DNA of 64,000 nucleotides, taken from contig JBHGNT010000027.1 in the NCBI GenBank assembly GCA_043228905.1, forward strand, positions 310,001-374,000, in the 5' to 3' direction. The notes under the pieces are model-generated. The model was not told the origin of the DNA and ran no database searches. It worked only from the letters and a program-made list of their open reading frames with translations. This document shows positions 10,264-21,440 of the stretch, one piece after another (within the stretch, counting starts at the first letter, position 1; each line of letters starts with the position of its first letter). The stretch comes from Azolla caroliniana. Taxonomy: Eukaryota > Polypodiophyta. A program made the position numbers and the translations under genes.

Positions 10264-10300
10264 ATAACTCCTAGACTCAAGTGAAAAACCGACCATCAGC
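9891..10300 (-). other. rps14: 3' part of group II intron rps14i114
   Basis: On the minus strand, domain V (GAGCCGTATGACGGG..GAGCGGTTC) lies at 9935-9968. It is followed by a domain VI hairpin with a bulged A and the 3' splice site ..GGCCGAC before the exon at 9890. The 5' boundary is not resolved; 10300 is a placeholder. Confidence 0.7.
10231..10263. repeat. (TTGC)n tandem array
   Basis: About eight TTGC units. Confidence 0.95.
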
Positions 10301-10644
10301 GTATCTGATGAGAGAGGATTGAAACCTCGTATCTTCCCCATTTTCCCGCGTCTCGTGACTAATTCAAAAATTTCCTTGCATCAGCGTCGATTACGTACTC
10401 TGGCTTTCTTGTTGATAGATATGTGGATCACTCTGGTGGCGTCATGGCGGCGAGATCGACCCGAGCGAAAGTAGCTATTGGGTTCGAATCCCGCTTCTTT
10501 TCTTCCGCGGTTCGCCTTTAGGCCATGAGGGCGATCCGATCCCCAGTAGCAGGAGTCCTGAAAGGTCATGGAACTGGCCATACTTCCACTTTCACTCTCA
10601 CTTTCGCTTTTGCTTCTACTTTCAGAGGTATGTATATTCAGCAA

Positions 10645-10785
10645 ATCGGATCAGATTGTCTATCCATGACAGAGCGAGTGCTACTCGTAGTTCAGGGGCA
10701 AGGTATTTTACGTTGCTTACTTTCCTTTTGGCCAATCTGCGCTCTTTATCTTCGAATGTTGAAGCATATTGGCTGCTCCCTTTCC
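10645..10785 (-). CDS. unidentified open frame between rps14 and sdh4
   Basis: The minus strand has an open, charged frame: DKERRLAKRKVSNVKYLAPE.., then LRVALALSWIDNLIRFAEYTYL. I recognise no family. It lies where a first exon of rps14 might be sought, but the match to the Rps14 N-terminus (..DHKRRLLAAKYELRRKLYKA..) is too weak to claim. Confidence 0.25.
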
Positions 10786-10860
10786 CGTTTTTCCCGCTTA
10801 AATGAAGAGAGGCGGGACTCTCATTTAAGGGGGGTGACCTTAGGCCACCCTTTGAAATAA
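10786..10860. repeat. 75-bp double-hairpin repeat, copy 2
   Basis: It is identical to 9500-9574 and begins 5 bp after the sdh4 stop codon. Confidence 0.9.
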
Positions 10861-10864
10861 CCAA

Positions 10865-11392
10865 TTGATAAAGAACGGAAAACAAGCAAAAGTCTTTGAT
10901 GGCAACTAATAGGAAGATTCTAGGGAGAATCGAGATCCGATTTCATATGACTTCATGGTGAACATGATCTGCCGGAATCTCTTCCATTCCCACGTGAATG
11001 TACCGAAATAACAGGAGATTGAACGAAATCAAAGTGAAAACATTGGTTATGAGAAGAATTAGGACTAAACGGGCTGCAGTACTTCTTTAAGTGAGCCAAT
11101 AATTTAAGGTTTCTCTACGAGCTTCCGTTGCTTCTGCATTAGAAATATTATTTGTTCATTCATTTTCGCTCGTTTTCACGCATGAGAAAGGGAAAAGAAT
11201 TGAGAAATTTAGGACATAAAGTGAAAATTGGAGCGGAGCCCGGAAATGATAGATTATTTCCCAGCAGAACAGAAGTGCTGGATTTATGACGAAAGTGCCA
11301 GTGAAGAGACGATACCACCTTTAGAGGAGATTCCATTGCACCCCTGAACTATGAGTAATCAATACATGACCCATTAGAATAATCAGATTCAT
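10865..11392 (-). CDS. sdh4: succinate dehydrogenase subunit 4
   Basis: Sdh4 is a membrane anchor subunit of complex II. The frame starts ATG ([25 protein letters not shown]..), like bryophyte Sdh4. It ends in the diagnostic block ..[43 protein letters not shown].., where the two TGA/TAA codons need U-to-C editing. The last codon, CAA at 10865-10867, fits an edited UAA stop. Length is 175 residues. The middle (about residues 45-110) matches poorly and may be lineage specific. Confidence 0.87.
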
Positions 11393-13323
11393 GATACTCC
11401 TAATACTCTGCTGATGAGTAGTGCTTTTATTGATATACCTGGTGAACAGCAAGCAGCAGAATCCAGGCACTGATATGAAATGATGCAAGAAGAAGCCCAT
11501 GATTAATCGTAAAGAATTTTATACGGGTACGGGCACCCTTCTCACTCCGCTCTCCATCAATCTATCCTATCAGCATCAGCCTAAACCCCATCTGAACCTG
11601 GTCGCCCACACTTTTAACAAGTATAGGAAACCGGTAAGGCTGAAGACGGCAGTCCAAGCCAGGATACACCGACACGTGTGACATAAGTTCGTAACGGAAC
11701 ATTCTCCCGCACGTACCAGACGAGCGAAGGAGCGGAAGCTGAGAAAGAGCTTTGCGCTTTATCCCAGCATCTTCCTTGGGCCCCGCAGCAAGCAGTTACA
11801 AATTGAAAGGATATGGGTGAAACATCTACACCCAAGACGTCGTTAAGACTAGCGTTAAGACAGAACAAAAGAGAACTTATAACTAGCTATCTATAGATAG
11901 ATCGAACCGTAACCGACATCCCGAAAAAAACAGACCGTAACTACGTTACCGCGCGCGTCGGGGCGGGCTTTAAGCATCTGTCTGCGACGTCTCGGTTAAT
12001 CGTTTTGGTTCTATCCACCTATCTTCGGTTACCACTAGCTAGTTATAAGCTCTCTTTTGTTTTGTGAGATGTAGCCTCTCAAGCCAAGCAAGGTATCCCT
12101 TCTCAGAATTACAAGGCCTGAGAGGTACGTATCCCTCAAAGATACGTGCCCAGCCAGCGCAAAACTGCACTTCTTGCGCTAATTTGCTGCTTTTTTTAAG
12201 CATCAATTCTTTCCCCGCTGTAAACATTTATAGCTCAGAAGGCGGATTTTTAGCTTAGCTCGGATTAAAACCATACCGCCGCTGTTAACACACGGTTGGG
12301 CTTCATCTTCCCGCTAACGCACGGTTGGTGGGGGTTTAGCCCTCCGCATAAAAAAGATGCGTTGCCGTACGCTGTTTCTCTGCTTGCTTTGCTCAGCTCT
12401 CATTGTTTAGCTCTTTCTTCGTTTGCCACCTTAAAGCAGTGGACGGGTTGTTTTTCAACCTTACGCAAATCTTTGTTTTTTTTTTGGCGGCCTGCTTCGA
12501 CTTTTAAGGTCTCTTCATTATGCCCTTCTTTCGTAGCGGCCTGTGCTACGCGTTCTTGTACCCAAAAAGAAAAGAGCGATCGCCCGCCGCTTCGGAAAAA
12601 TACAGATAAAGAGCGGTAGCAATGAACTGGAATTTGCAGAGAGGTTTGAGAAACAGCGTACGGATGCATCAACTTTAAACGGGCAAGGTTGAAACAACCT
12701 TAAAGCAGCTTGCTTGCCTGCTTGCTGTACCACAGCAGAGTCGCAGTTGCTTGCTTGCTTGCTTGCTTGCGGGTAATATAGATTTATTTTGCCCGTAATG
12801 TTTAAATTAACCTAATAATCTGCCGTTTGACACGGCCGGCGCGGCGGGTCAACTATCGTTTTTGGTCTGATCGTTGATTTAGCGGAAATGAAACGATTCT
12901 TTTTTTCGCCCTTCATGCTGAATCCGCGTGTTTACTACGAATGCAGATGCTTGTTAAAAGCAGCAGCTGCTTTCTGTGGGTTTGAACCTCTTGCTTGCTT
13001 GCTTACTTGTAAAAGGTCTGATGGTTGAAAACAGCAGCTGCAAAGCTAAGGTTTTAATTTAAAGCAGCCTACGCCACCTCTTTTTTCATGTCACCTTGTT
13101 GTTGAGTATAGAAAAAGAAATAAAATGGGCGACACACTATGAACATTCGGGTATTGGCCCCCGATATCTATGAAAGTTAGTGCGGAGACTGAACCAGTAC
13201 CCTTGGAAGAAGTTATGGTGGAGACCGGAAAGAATGAGGCTTTGGCAGCAGCCTTTCCTTTCCTTTCCTTTCCTTTCCTTTCCTTTCCTTTCCTTTCCTT
13301 TGGCAGCAAGACTTTGTATTTGT
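11393..13323. other. long spacer sdh4-nad6
   Basis: There is no recognisable gene. A 14-bp inverted repeat (AGCTAGTTATAAG and its complement) lies near 11875 and 12035. A (TTGC)n array lies at 12748-12770. The minus strand just upstream of sdh4 (11400-11500) has a hydrophobic frame containing ISAWILLLAVHQVYQ that I cannot assign. Confidence 0.5.
13252..13300. repeat. (TTTCC)n tandem array
   Basis: About nine TTTCC units lie just downstream of the nad6 stop. Confidence 0.95.
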
Positions 13324-13932
13324 TTATTCTCGCGCGCGTATCTTTCCGATGGTCTTCCGAAAATCTATAGCATTCTGCTGGAACACATCCTGTCTCTTGA
13401 CCTTAGCAGTTTTATGCATAGTTGGTACTATAGCCCCGATCATGGCTACTAATAAAATCAGACTAGACACCGGGAACAAAACCAGATAGTTGGTATAAAG
13501 TAAATTGCCTGATGTTTCCAAATTAGTCCAACTTTATATTCTTTCAGCATAAACCGTATATCTCAGATAGGTTGTATTCAAATTGGTTGGTAGTATTGGA
13601 ATGTAATCATTGTCTAGAATGACAAAGATTTCCAACCAGGAAATCAGTCCAATAGTACCACCTACTGATAAATAGCGCAATATATTCTCGTGGATTTCCG
13701 CTATTTTGATATCTGGCATCATCACTACAAATGGAAGTGACACAGCAATCGCGCCTGTATAAACCACTAAGAGGATCATAGCAGAGAAGTCGGGACCTGA
13801 CAAGAGAGGTAAACCTAAAGTGTTGCAGAAAACGAGGATGAAAAAGAGAACGGAATGGACGGAGTTTTTAGCACGTATGACCGTAACAGCAGAGACTAAA
13901 GCCATGCCCGGAAAAACATCAAGGAGTAGCAT
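13324..13932 (-). CDS. nad6: NADH dehydrogenase subunit 6
   Basis: Nad6 is a membrane subunit of complex I. The frame reads MLLLDVFPGMALVSAVTVIRAKNSVHSVLFF.., then MILLVVYTGAIAVSLPFVVMMPDIKIAEIHENILRY, NDYIPILPT, TYLRYTVYAERI*SWTNLETSGNLLYTNYLVLFPVSSLILLVAMIGAIV.TMH. The single internal TAA (near 13522) stands at the conserved Gln before SWTNLET and needs U-to-C editing. The ATG at 13932 gives the family length (202 residues). An upstream in-frame ATG at 13956 would add eight residues. No intron is present. Confidence 0.96.
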
Positions 13933-14422
13933 GGTTTTATTGTTCCTTTCTCTCATTCTGTATTAGTGGCAGTTTGTCCCGACCCCATCTTGGCAATGAC
14001 GAGATGTGGAAGCTCCTAGTGCACCTGGTATTCTTCACTACAAAATACAAGAGGGAACCCACCCGTGCACCCACAAAAAATAGAATTGTGGAAAGCAGAA
14101 GATGACGATGAAGATAATTACATTCTGGAAACAAACGAGAAGCCGACGTCTAATATGGAAACTTCTAGTGCTACAGAAAAAGAACAGGCTAAAAGTCTTA
14201 TTTTTAATGTCCTCTCGATTCTCTCTACGGGACGAATATGGCATTATTGGACAGTTCATGAGGACTGAAGGATAGTTCATGGGGACTGACATGACGGGAA
14301 GTATAGCAAGCTACATCCTCATTTATATGGAAGAGAAATCGAAACACTTTGTGTTATTTTCAAAGAAGATATAGAGGGGAGGGATCGGACCTTCCCCCAG
14401 TGTTGGTTCGTATTGAAGAGTT
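13933..14422. other. spacer nad6-nad5
   Basis: I recognise no gene in this 490-bp spacer. A plus-strand acidic ORF at 14065-14268 is probably chance. Confidence 0.6.
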
Positions 14423-14554
14423 CTATAGGAAGAAACTACGAACTATGAAAATGAGATACAATCAACTGTCCACCCAGAAAAGTAGAAAATCCCACGTACC
14501 GAAAGAGGTCACGAATATGGTTAATCCAAGTAACATAACGAAAGCATAATGATA
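14423..14554 (-). CDS. nad5: nad5 exon 5 (nt 1873-2004)
   Basis: The exon reads [42 protein letters not shown] and ends in TAG, the Nad5 C-terminus (..YAFAMLLGLT.FVTF..WD.L..WVDNRL). The internal TGA stands at a conserved Arg. It follows intron i1872. Confidence 0.93.
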
Positions 14555-14619
14555 GTAGGGTCAAGGTCACCCTGCCCTCCGAACCGGACGTGAAGGTCTC
14601 CCCTCATCCGGCTCTCTGC

Positions 14620-14655
<36 letters not shown>

Positions 14656-15124
14656 CTTTCGAGGTAGTCCCCATCACTGCTTCCCCTAATATCCGCCACA
14701 TACCGTATAGGGGTTTACAGGAGATCCCAGAGCCGGCACTAGTAGTCGTTATGTATGGCTCTTGCCGAGATCGTTATTTTCCCGTGCTCTAGCTATTTTG
14801 CTCCCTAGACTGTTAACCGTACATGTAGTTATGGCGGCGTAGCTATTCTCGAGGAAGGGCGGCAGAGGGCTGTGATTTTCCCTGCTTTAGCGAAACCTGG
14901 CATACCGCGACCTTCGTTAGATACGCCCACCATGCCTTTATTCATTTCGACATGCCGCCTTGTGGACAAAAGGCCCGGGACTCATTAACTCACGTTCTTG
15001 CTAGCACTACACCAACTCCGGTCTTTACGCCGCCCTTACTGTCCTTCTTGGGCTCGTAGAGTCGAGTTTACCGTTTACCCACCACGGAGCTTAGGGCCAA
15101 CGGGTCGTGACGTACTCTTCGCAC
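14555..15124 (-). other. nad5: group II intron nad5i1872
   Basis: On the minus strand the intron starts GTGCGAAGAG after ..QSGFV. Domain V lies at 14581-14614 (GAGCCGGATGAGGGGAGA..) and the 3' end is ..CCCTAC. A (GCAA)n array at 14621-14654 abuts domain V, as in nad1i258. Confidence 0.9.
14621..14654. repeat. (GCAA)n tandem array in nad5i1872
   Basis: About eight GCAA units lie a few bases from domain V. Confidence 0.95.
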
Positions 15125-15541
15125 AACAAATCCACTTTAAAGTTAACTTATTTGCTTGGCCAATTTCCGGAATGTGTACGAAATCCCGTAAGGACCTGAG
15201 ATCTCAATAGCACCCTTGTCTAAGGCTTTAAATGAGACTTCGTATCCGAAATGCAAAAACGATCTCACTAGAAAGTCATTGAAAACTTTGTCAAAGAACC
15301 GGCGCTTATTCAGAAAGCAATAAAGTCCATTACCGAAAGTACTGGTTCCGAAAGCGAAAAGGAATTCGTTCGCGAAAAGATTTACATTATACGCCGTAAA
15401 AGCCCCTAAGATGCTAAACGTAATAGGTACTGGTTTGATTGTGATTGGAGTAGCAAACTCAGATTCGGCAAGAATCTCATTTTTGGGTAGCATTGAAAGG
15501 GAATTGGCCCGAAAATTGGTGCCTAAACCAATCATCATATC
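15125..15541 (-). CDS. nad5: nad5 exon 4 (nt 1456-1872)
   Basis: The 417-nt exon reads [30 protein letters not shown].., [19 protein letters not shown].., [56 protein letters not shown]. The two TAA codons are conserved Gln. The exon length equals 1872 minus 1455, so intron i1477 of flowering plants is absent. Confidence 0.95.
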
Positions 15542-16151
15542 GGTACCTAAGCCGCTCCATTGCTGCTGGAAAGGCTCGGCTTCAAAACCGTACGTGAAGC
15601 TTCCGCCTCATACGGCTTCTCCCAGGATCGAAGATTTTTGTTGGCTTTACAGGTTCGAAGAATTCTTTTCGGTATGGCAGTGCCTGTGTAGGAGTTAAGG
15701 TTGCTGCACATGAACACCCCTCGTCAAGTCTTTGTTTCTTCAAACGATTCTATATGGATATGTAAGGCAATCTCTAGATATATGTATACTTAGATATAGA
15801 TTACCTAAACAATGGCACGTTTGGGCTGGGGCCACTTTGGCCTCTGGCCTTTGTTTGTAAAGCTTTTTCTTTGTTGTTTGTAGTTTTGTTGATTCCGGAG
15901 AAGAAAAAAACGCTTTACGTTTTATTGGGCTTCTGTCCCACCTCTATGTACTCTTAGCCAGCCATTCAACTATTCGGTCTGGCTAGGTTAGATTCCTTTT
16001 CAACTAGAAAAAGAAAGTAAAAAGAAAGAAGGGTTATATAGCTTTTCCCAGCTTTTATAGCCCCAACAGAGGGCGGGCCAAAGGCCCTACGAGTCTCCCC
16101 GTTGTCGAGTATTCTTTATTGGAAGTCACTTTTTTGTTTGTTGGCTTTACG

Positions 16152-16181
16152 AGCAAGCAAGCAAGCAAGCAAGCAAGCAAA
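16152..16181. repeat. (GCAA)n tandem array in nad5i1455
   Basis: About seven GCAA units. Confidence 0.95.
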
Positions 16182-16247
16182 GGAACCTTCAGGGCCCTCT
16201 CCGGTTCCCCTGGGGTGGGGAACCTTTCCTTATGTGATGTGTTCTCA

Positions 16248-16292
16248 GGGACGGGACGGGACGGGACGGGACGGGACGGGACGGGACGGGAC
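16248..16292. repeat. (GGGAC)n tandem array
   Basis: About nine units inside nad5i1455. Confidence 0.95.
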
Positions 16293-16591
16293 TCGCGTTC
16301 CCATTGAATCTTCATTCGTGTGGTCAACTTCGCTAAAGGGTTCACCTCACCCCCACTTGTTAGTTTAGTGGTTGGCTTTACGAATGAAGGCTGAAGGCGG
16401 TTCATCATGAAGGCGCGCGCGCGCGCCGGTTCATCATGAAGGCGCTCAGCGGTCGCTTTCCTCTTTCTCGGCTGCTTTGGTATCCATATTTAACAAATGA
16501 GTGCTGTAGCCCTTCCACCCAACAGAAGACCTCCTCCTGCCCGCCGTCTCTATCCCGGCCCTAAGGTCACCACTCACCCTATTGTCGAGGT

Positions 16592-16642
16592 CTTCCCTTC
16601 CCTTCCCTTCCCTTCCCTTCCCTTCCCTTCCCTTCCCTTCCC
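16592..16642. repeat. (TTCCC)n tandem array
   Basis: About ten units inside nad5i1455. Confidence 0.95.
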
Positions 16643-17511
16643 CGGGGTGTTTGTTTTTCCCTCGGTTACCCTGTGTGACTTGTCTTACTAGAGTCTTGCG
16701 TGTATATCTTGTATGAGTCGCCTAGATTGGAGAGCACGCATCTTGCCCATATCGTTCATTGGGGCAATAAGCTTGTTGGTAAATTCCGGTCTACAACTGC
16801 CTTAGTCTTAGGCTACCACCGGGGCGGGGATTTGTTCCCACCAAGGTATTGTTTAGGTATTATCTATGTAGAACTTACTTACAATCCATTTCCCTTTCCA
16901 TTGACCATCGAGATCCTAAGTCTCCAAGTGGGCATATCCCTAGCCTTTATTCGTCAGGGCCTTCGCTTTTCGGAGAATCCTGCTCCCGTAGAGCTTGTAG
17001 CTCGGCGGCCCACCACAAGGGAACCCTATCGGGATACTCCAGTTTCGAGTGTATTGGATAGTTATAGCGGCCCGTAGGCGCAAGATGTACCTCGTGGGGC
17101 GGTCTCCCGGACATAGTCTTTTCATGCAGTGGCCGTTTCTTAGTCCATAGTCCATTGGATGTTCGGTGCAAGGCCAGAAACTGACACTGCTTGTACCCTT
17201 CGTTCTTGCCCTTTGCTCACTGGGCCTGTCCCTCAGTGTGGTCAGTACTGGATACTGTCGGGCGGCAAAGCTTACACTTGTTCACTCATGAAGGTTCGCC
17301 GGGGCCTCTTTCCTCCCTTCTTTTTTGCTTACTCGTGATTCAGAGGCTGCCAGACCTCCTACAAAGAGAAGAGAGTCGACTGAACATCTCAGCCATTGGC
17401 GGGAGTTTCGCTCGCATCCAATCCTCAATTATTGTTCACCTTGCTTAGATCGTGCTGGGTGAGCAACAGCCGCTTCGTCACGGGACTGACTTATGGGCTA
17501 ACAGGTCACAC

Positions 17512-17724
17512 TTTGGCCAAGTATCCTACGAAAATGCTTCCGAAAGCCAGGAGGATTAAAGGGATGGCCATAAGAATGGGCGCATCATGGCATCGTAAGA
17601 TGTCTCGCTTGAATGAATTAGTTGATGCTGAAAATGTTAGGAAAGGTAAACGAGAAGAGTGATAGGGAGTGAAGAAGACAGAGACGCTTCCCGACCGGAA
17701 AACAAAGTTACCACTAATGGTATA
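17512..17724 (-). CDS. nad5: nad5 exon 3 (nt 1243-1455)
   Basis: The 213-nt exon reads [31 protein letters not shown].., [32 protein letters not shown], a conserved Nad5 segment. The length equals 1455 minus 1242. Confidence 0.96.
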
Positions 17725-18650
17725 ATCGGGATGGATAGGCTCTTTCAAGCAAGCTTTTCCCCCTCAAAGAACCGCACGTGCAAGTTTCCTCGCATACGGC
17801 TCAAGCGGCGAAGAAGAGTGACGGCTGGGCCGGCCTCAGCAGGTCACCGATGGGCCCACGTAGTGTTCTGCTATCACTCCGCCGCAAGTTGCGTATTTGC
17901 TCGTTTCCAATTTGCTCTCCCCAGTTGGTTTGTAATATTCTTCTCTCCTTTTCTTTTGGGGCACGCACGAAAGTCAAATTTTTTCCCTTCCCTCGTCGCA
18001 ACTTCGTCGTGATTGACTCATATTCACTTAGTACCGCTCGCGGTCCCGGCCGCTTCTACTCCCATGTGGTCAATAGAAGTGGCCCGGTAACAGCGTTTCG
18101 TCATCCAGGATTCGAGTCAGCACACTGGGTCGGCAAATTGTCGCCTATCTTACCTTTGTTTGAGGGTGAGCCAAAGCTTTTCGGATCGTCTTCTGTCCAC
18201 TGGACGGTATCTGATCCTACGACCAGACCTCCCGAGGGGAGCCCATTGGGTTTACCTTGTCGACATGTTGACTTTATTACAAGAAAAAGCGATCCTGTGC
18301 TATACTCCGGTGATCATTTGCCGATCGGGGCACGCAACCAAACGTCGTGTCCTAAATCACATCCCTACAGGGGCCTACTCAATTACAGCTCATAGGTGCT
18401 AGGTCGCTTTTACGAAGCGTCGTCGCACAGTTCACTGCTGCCTGCTGTGGTTGATCAAAAAGAATAGTCTCGCTTCTCTTAGCGGGTTCTATGTTGTATT
18501 GTATATTCTCCGCTTCCATGCTTCACACCCTCCCCAAAAGAACGCATGGTGGGGTAAGAGCCTCCCGCCAGGCTGGGATGGCGATATAGCCCCTTTCTCT
18601 TACTCTTATAGGAGGGCTATACACATTGTCTCATGTCCTTCAAGTCGCAC
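17725..18650 (-). other. nad5: group II intron nad5i1242
   Basis: On the minus strand it starts GTGCGACTTG after ..ELAYTK. Domain V lies at 17769-17802 (GAGCCGTATGCGAGGAAAC..). This intron is not present in flowering plants. The 926-nt body has no recognisable ORF. Confidence 0.9.
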
Positions 18651-19662
18651 TTTGGTATAAGCAGGCTCCGAAATCGCATCTTTAGAATAAAATCCGGTCA
18701 AGAAAGGGAATCCAATTAAGAATAAGCTGCCTATAAGCATCATGGCATAAGTGGAGGGTAACAGAGAAGCGAGCCCTCCCATTCTACGCATATCTTGCTC
18801 ATCCGACATGGCATGAATTACTAAACCTGCGCTCGAAGGGGGTAATACTTTAAAAAAAGCGTAATTCGTTAAATAAAATACGCTAACTGAATAATCAAGA
18901 ATGCCGCGAGCAAAGATCGTATAGCCTGATTGACTACGAATTAGATAAGCTACGACCCTCTTTAAATCATTTTACAACATTCCAGTAGTTACCGCGAAGA
19001 ATAACGTCATAGCTCCCACAAAAGTAATAACAATCAAAGCATTGAGTAAATACTCGAATAAGGGGGAGCACCTCGCTATCATAAATACGCCTGCTATTAC
19101 CGTAATAGCTGCGTAAATCAAAGCGGATACTGGAGTGAGACCCTCCGTTACGTCAGGTAACCGAGTATGCAATCCCATTTATGCAAATTTTCCAATAGCG
19201 CCGACAAGGGGTGAGATACGAATAACAATTGTGGCATAAAATCCCGTATTACGAGAAAGAAAATAGTGATTGGGTTCAGAGAAAACACTAGCACAAGCGA
19301 AAGTAGTAGGAGAGTCTACTACTTAAGAGGGAGTGGAACGACCAATAATCCCGAGGGCTGATCCGGAATCACCTACTCAATTGACAAGCATAGCTTTGAT
19401 AGCTGCTTTATTAGCTTAAAGTCATGCGAACCGAAAATTAATCGACAAATATAAAACGGGACCTGCTCCCTCCCGTCCTGGAAGTAATTAAATGAAGTTA
19501 TCTCCAATAACCAACATTAGCGTAAAAGAGGTAGAGATGGGTGAATAACACATGAATCAGGGGCTATGCGGATCCTCGGACATATATGAAATGAGATAGA
19601 GATAAACCAAGCTACTGACGAATGTCACCACAATTGACATAACTACAGTCGGACTATCGAAC
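18651..19662 (-). CDS. nad5: nad5 exon 2 (nt 231-1242)
   Basis: This 1012-nt exon is the core of Nad5, the antiporter-like proton-pumping subunit of complex I. It reads [22 protein letters not shown].., [13 protein letters not shown].., [42 protein letters not shown].., [12 protein letters not shown].., [46 protein letters not shown]. At least eight internal stops sit at Gln, Arg or Trp positions. The frame stays aligned over the whole length, which argues against a pseudogene. Confidence 0.95.
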
Positions 19663-20515
19663 ACCGGGTCGGAAGTTACTTCACCGGGCCTTTCCCTCTG
19701 CAAATCAAGCGAGCTTGTTTTTTATCCGTACCACAACGCGTTCGCCCGAGTGGCATAATCAAGTGCTCTCCGAACCGTGTAAGATGGTCGCCCATCACAC
19801 GGCTCACCAACTTGGGATTACGGTTAGTAGAGGGATAACTTCTTCTTCTTCCGTGTGTCCAGGAAGAACAGGAAGGTCCCACCCGCGTCTCATTCGAGTG
19901 TACGGCATCTGCCAACTTAGGCCCCTTCCCTTCTGTTGATTCAAGCGGCGCTTCCCGGTTGGTTGTTTTTGCCGATCGAAGAGGCGGGTACTGTGGGCCC
20001 TCTGCCCCACGCATTTAACCAGCAGCTGGCGAATGTATGGTTCACCGGTTCCACCGAATACTCTCACTTGTTGAAGCACAGTGCGCTTGCCAATGGTGTG
20101 TGTGCTGTCCTTATCGGACTCAGGCCTTTCCTTGTCCAGGCATCTGCGCCCTCTTGCTGCGCATGTGCGAGGGATGCGCCTTATCCATAGCCTGTATTGC
20201 GGCCGGCGTGGAGGTGTACATATACTTTGTATATGGGACCTCGCCTGACGCTAGCCGGGATCCCTTCTCCACCGATCTGTAGTTCGTGATCCGTAAGCCT
20301 CACCTGTGTCTTGGAGACACGGTCGGGAGCCGCCAAGGGAGGGCGGGCAGTTTTCGGCGGGCGGAGTCCAGTAGGCCCCTTTCTCGACATGCTATGAGGC
20401 TCTAGGGGAGGAAATTATCCCATAGAGTGAGTCGAGCCCGTCTCGCCACGGAGCAACAGCAGCGTCCGGATAATCTATCTATCCGGCAATTCATCCGGTG
20501 GCTTCGCGGTCGCCA
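19663..20515 (-). other. nad5: group II intron nad5i230
   Basis: The 853-nt intron lies between exons 1 and 2. Domain V on the minus strand is at 19771-19805 (GAGCCGTGTGATGGGCGA..). The exact 5' splice base is uncertain by one or two nucleotides. Confidence 0.85.
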
Positions 20516-20745
20516 AGGAAGCCCCGGGAAGCATCGAACATCTCCAAGGAAATCCATGGAGCAATCTTTATATAGCAAGCACTGGCTCCCAGTGCGACTT
20601 CATGAAAGACGGTCAGGAATAAAATGAAAAAGAATGAAACGCACGTGATGGTTACTATAGCGGTTCCTTTCGACCCTGGAAAACGACCAGAAGCACCTGC
20701 TACAAAGCTACCAGGCAAGGACAACGATACTATTGGTAAATACGT
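20516..20745 (-). CDS. nad5: nad5 exon 1 (nt 1-230)
   Basis: It reads ACG(Met)[37 protein letters not shown].., then [29 protein letters not shown], the Nad5 N-terminus. The ACG start fits editing to AUG and gives exactly 230 nt to the i230 site. An ATG six bases upstream (20751) is in frame but would add two residues not usual in the family. With the four other exons the gene is 668 codons. Confidence 0.94.
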
Positions 20746-21326
20746 ACTCAATGAATCCTTTCTTTCTTGTTTTTGGTATTCATGGCAGTTTGTCCAGAAT
20801 GGAAACGCAAAGCGTTTTTTCTTTTACAGAATGCGCACTTATATACAAAATTCTTTCACGTTGAACCGATAACTCGACCCTGCCGGTTACTAGAAATACT
20901 ACCGCATCCCGCCAAAGGCCCGGAAACCCGCAAAGCTCCTAAGCCCGTAAAGGCGGCATTAGGTAAAGGGAGTTCGCGCTAGTTGGTATCAAGTCCCGGT
21001 CCGCAGGGTAGCCTTAAGGGCAAGGGCGGGAATGGTTTCCTTTGGTTCCCCGCGCGCGATTGATTGATTGATTGTTGGATCCTCTTATATTGCTAATGGT
21101 GGTATCCCGAATGAATTCGGAACAAAACATATCGTCAGAAACTACCTAGCGACCTGGTTCCTGACTACGACAAGTCCTGGATATTAGTAAATGATGACCA
21201 GCTTCTTTTTTTCTAACAATAAGAAATTGGCGGACTAGTAACTAGTCTTGGCCAACAACCTAGCACGCACGATGAAAGCCCGCGGAGAACAATTTTTTAG
21301 TAATAGAAACAGCAGTGGCTATTTTG
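20746..21326. other. spacer between nad5 and nad7 (divergent)
   Basis: nad5 and nad7 start about 700 bp apart on opposite strands, so promoters for both are expected here. A plus-strand ORF at 20767-20982 resembles no family. There is a short ATTG run near 21060 and a dispersed repeat at 21221-21281. Confidence 0.5.
21221..21281. repeat. dispersed repeat, copy 1 (second at 25050-25134)
   Basis: It includes the palindrome GGACTAGTAACTAGTC. The two copies are the same except that this one has two CACG units and the copy in nad7i676 has eight. Confidence 0.92.
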
Positions 21327-21410
21327 GCTCACGTAGCTCAAAGGATAGAGCATTCCTATGTACCACCCGGGTTGGCGGGAAACTAGCCGGTTCGAGTCCG
21401 GTCGTGGGCT
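21327..21410 (+). tRNA. tRNA-like structure with an enlarged anticodon loop
   Basis: Acceptor GCTCACG/CGTGGGC (7 bp), D arm GCTC..GAGC, and T arm GCCGG-TTCGAGT-CCGGT all pair well. The anticodon stem TTCCT/GGGAA encloses 19 nt instead of 7, with a near-palindrome around CCCGGG. No amino acid can be assigned. It ends 30 bp before the nad7 start, so it may act as a processing signal (t-element) for nad7 mRNA rather than as a tRNA; that is inference. Confidence 0.55.
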
Positions 21411-21440
21411 GGTGGGAGGAACAAGCAAGAATGGTTCAAT

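Larger units (their letters stand above)
15542..17511 (-). other. nad5: group II intron nad5i1455, cis-arranged
   Basis: On the minus strand it starts GTGTGACC after ..GYLAK. Domain V lies at 15584-15619. At 1970 nt it is inflated by tandem arrays: (GCAA)n at 16152-16181, (GGGAC)n at 16248-16292 and (TTCCC)n at 16592-16642. It also holds a palindromic element near 16404-16445. No maturase frame is seen. Confidence 0.9.

Noticed and set aside
10400-10500. Possible tRNA around GGGTTCGAATCCCGC
   Set aside because: The T-arm-like motif has no matching acceptor, D or anticodon arms.
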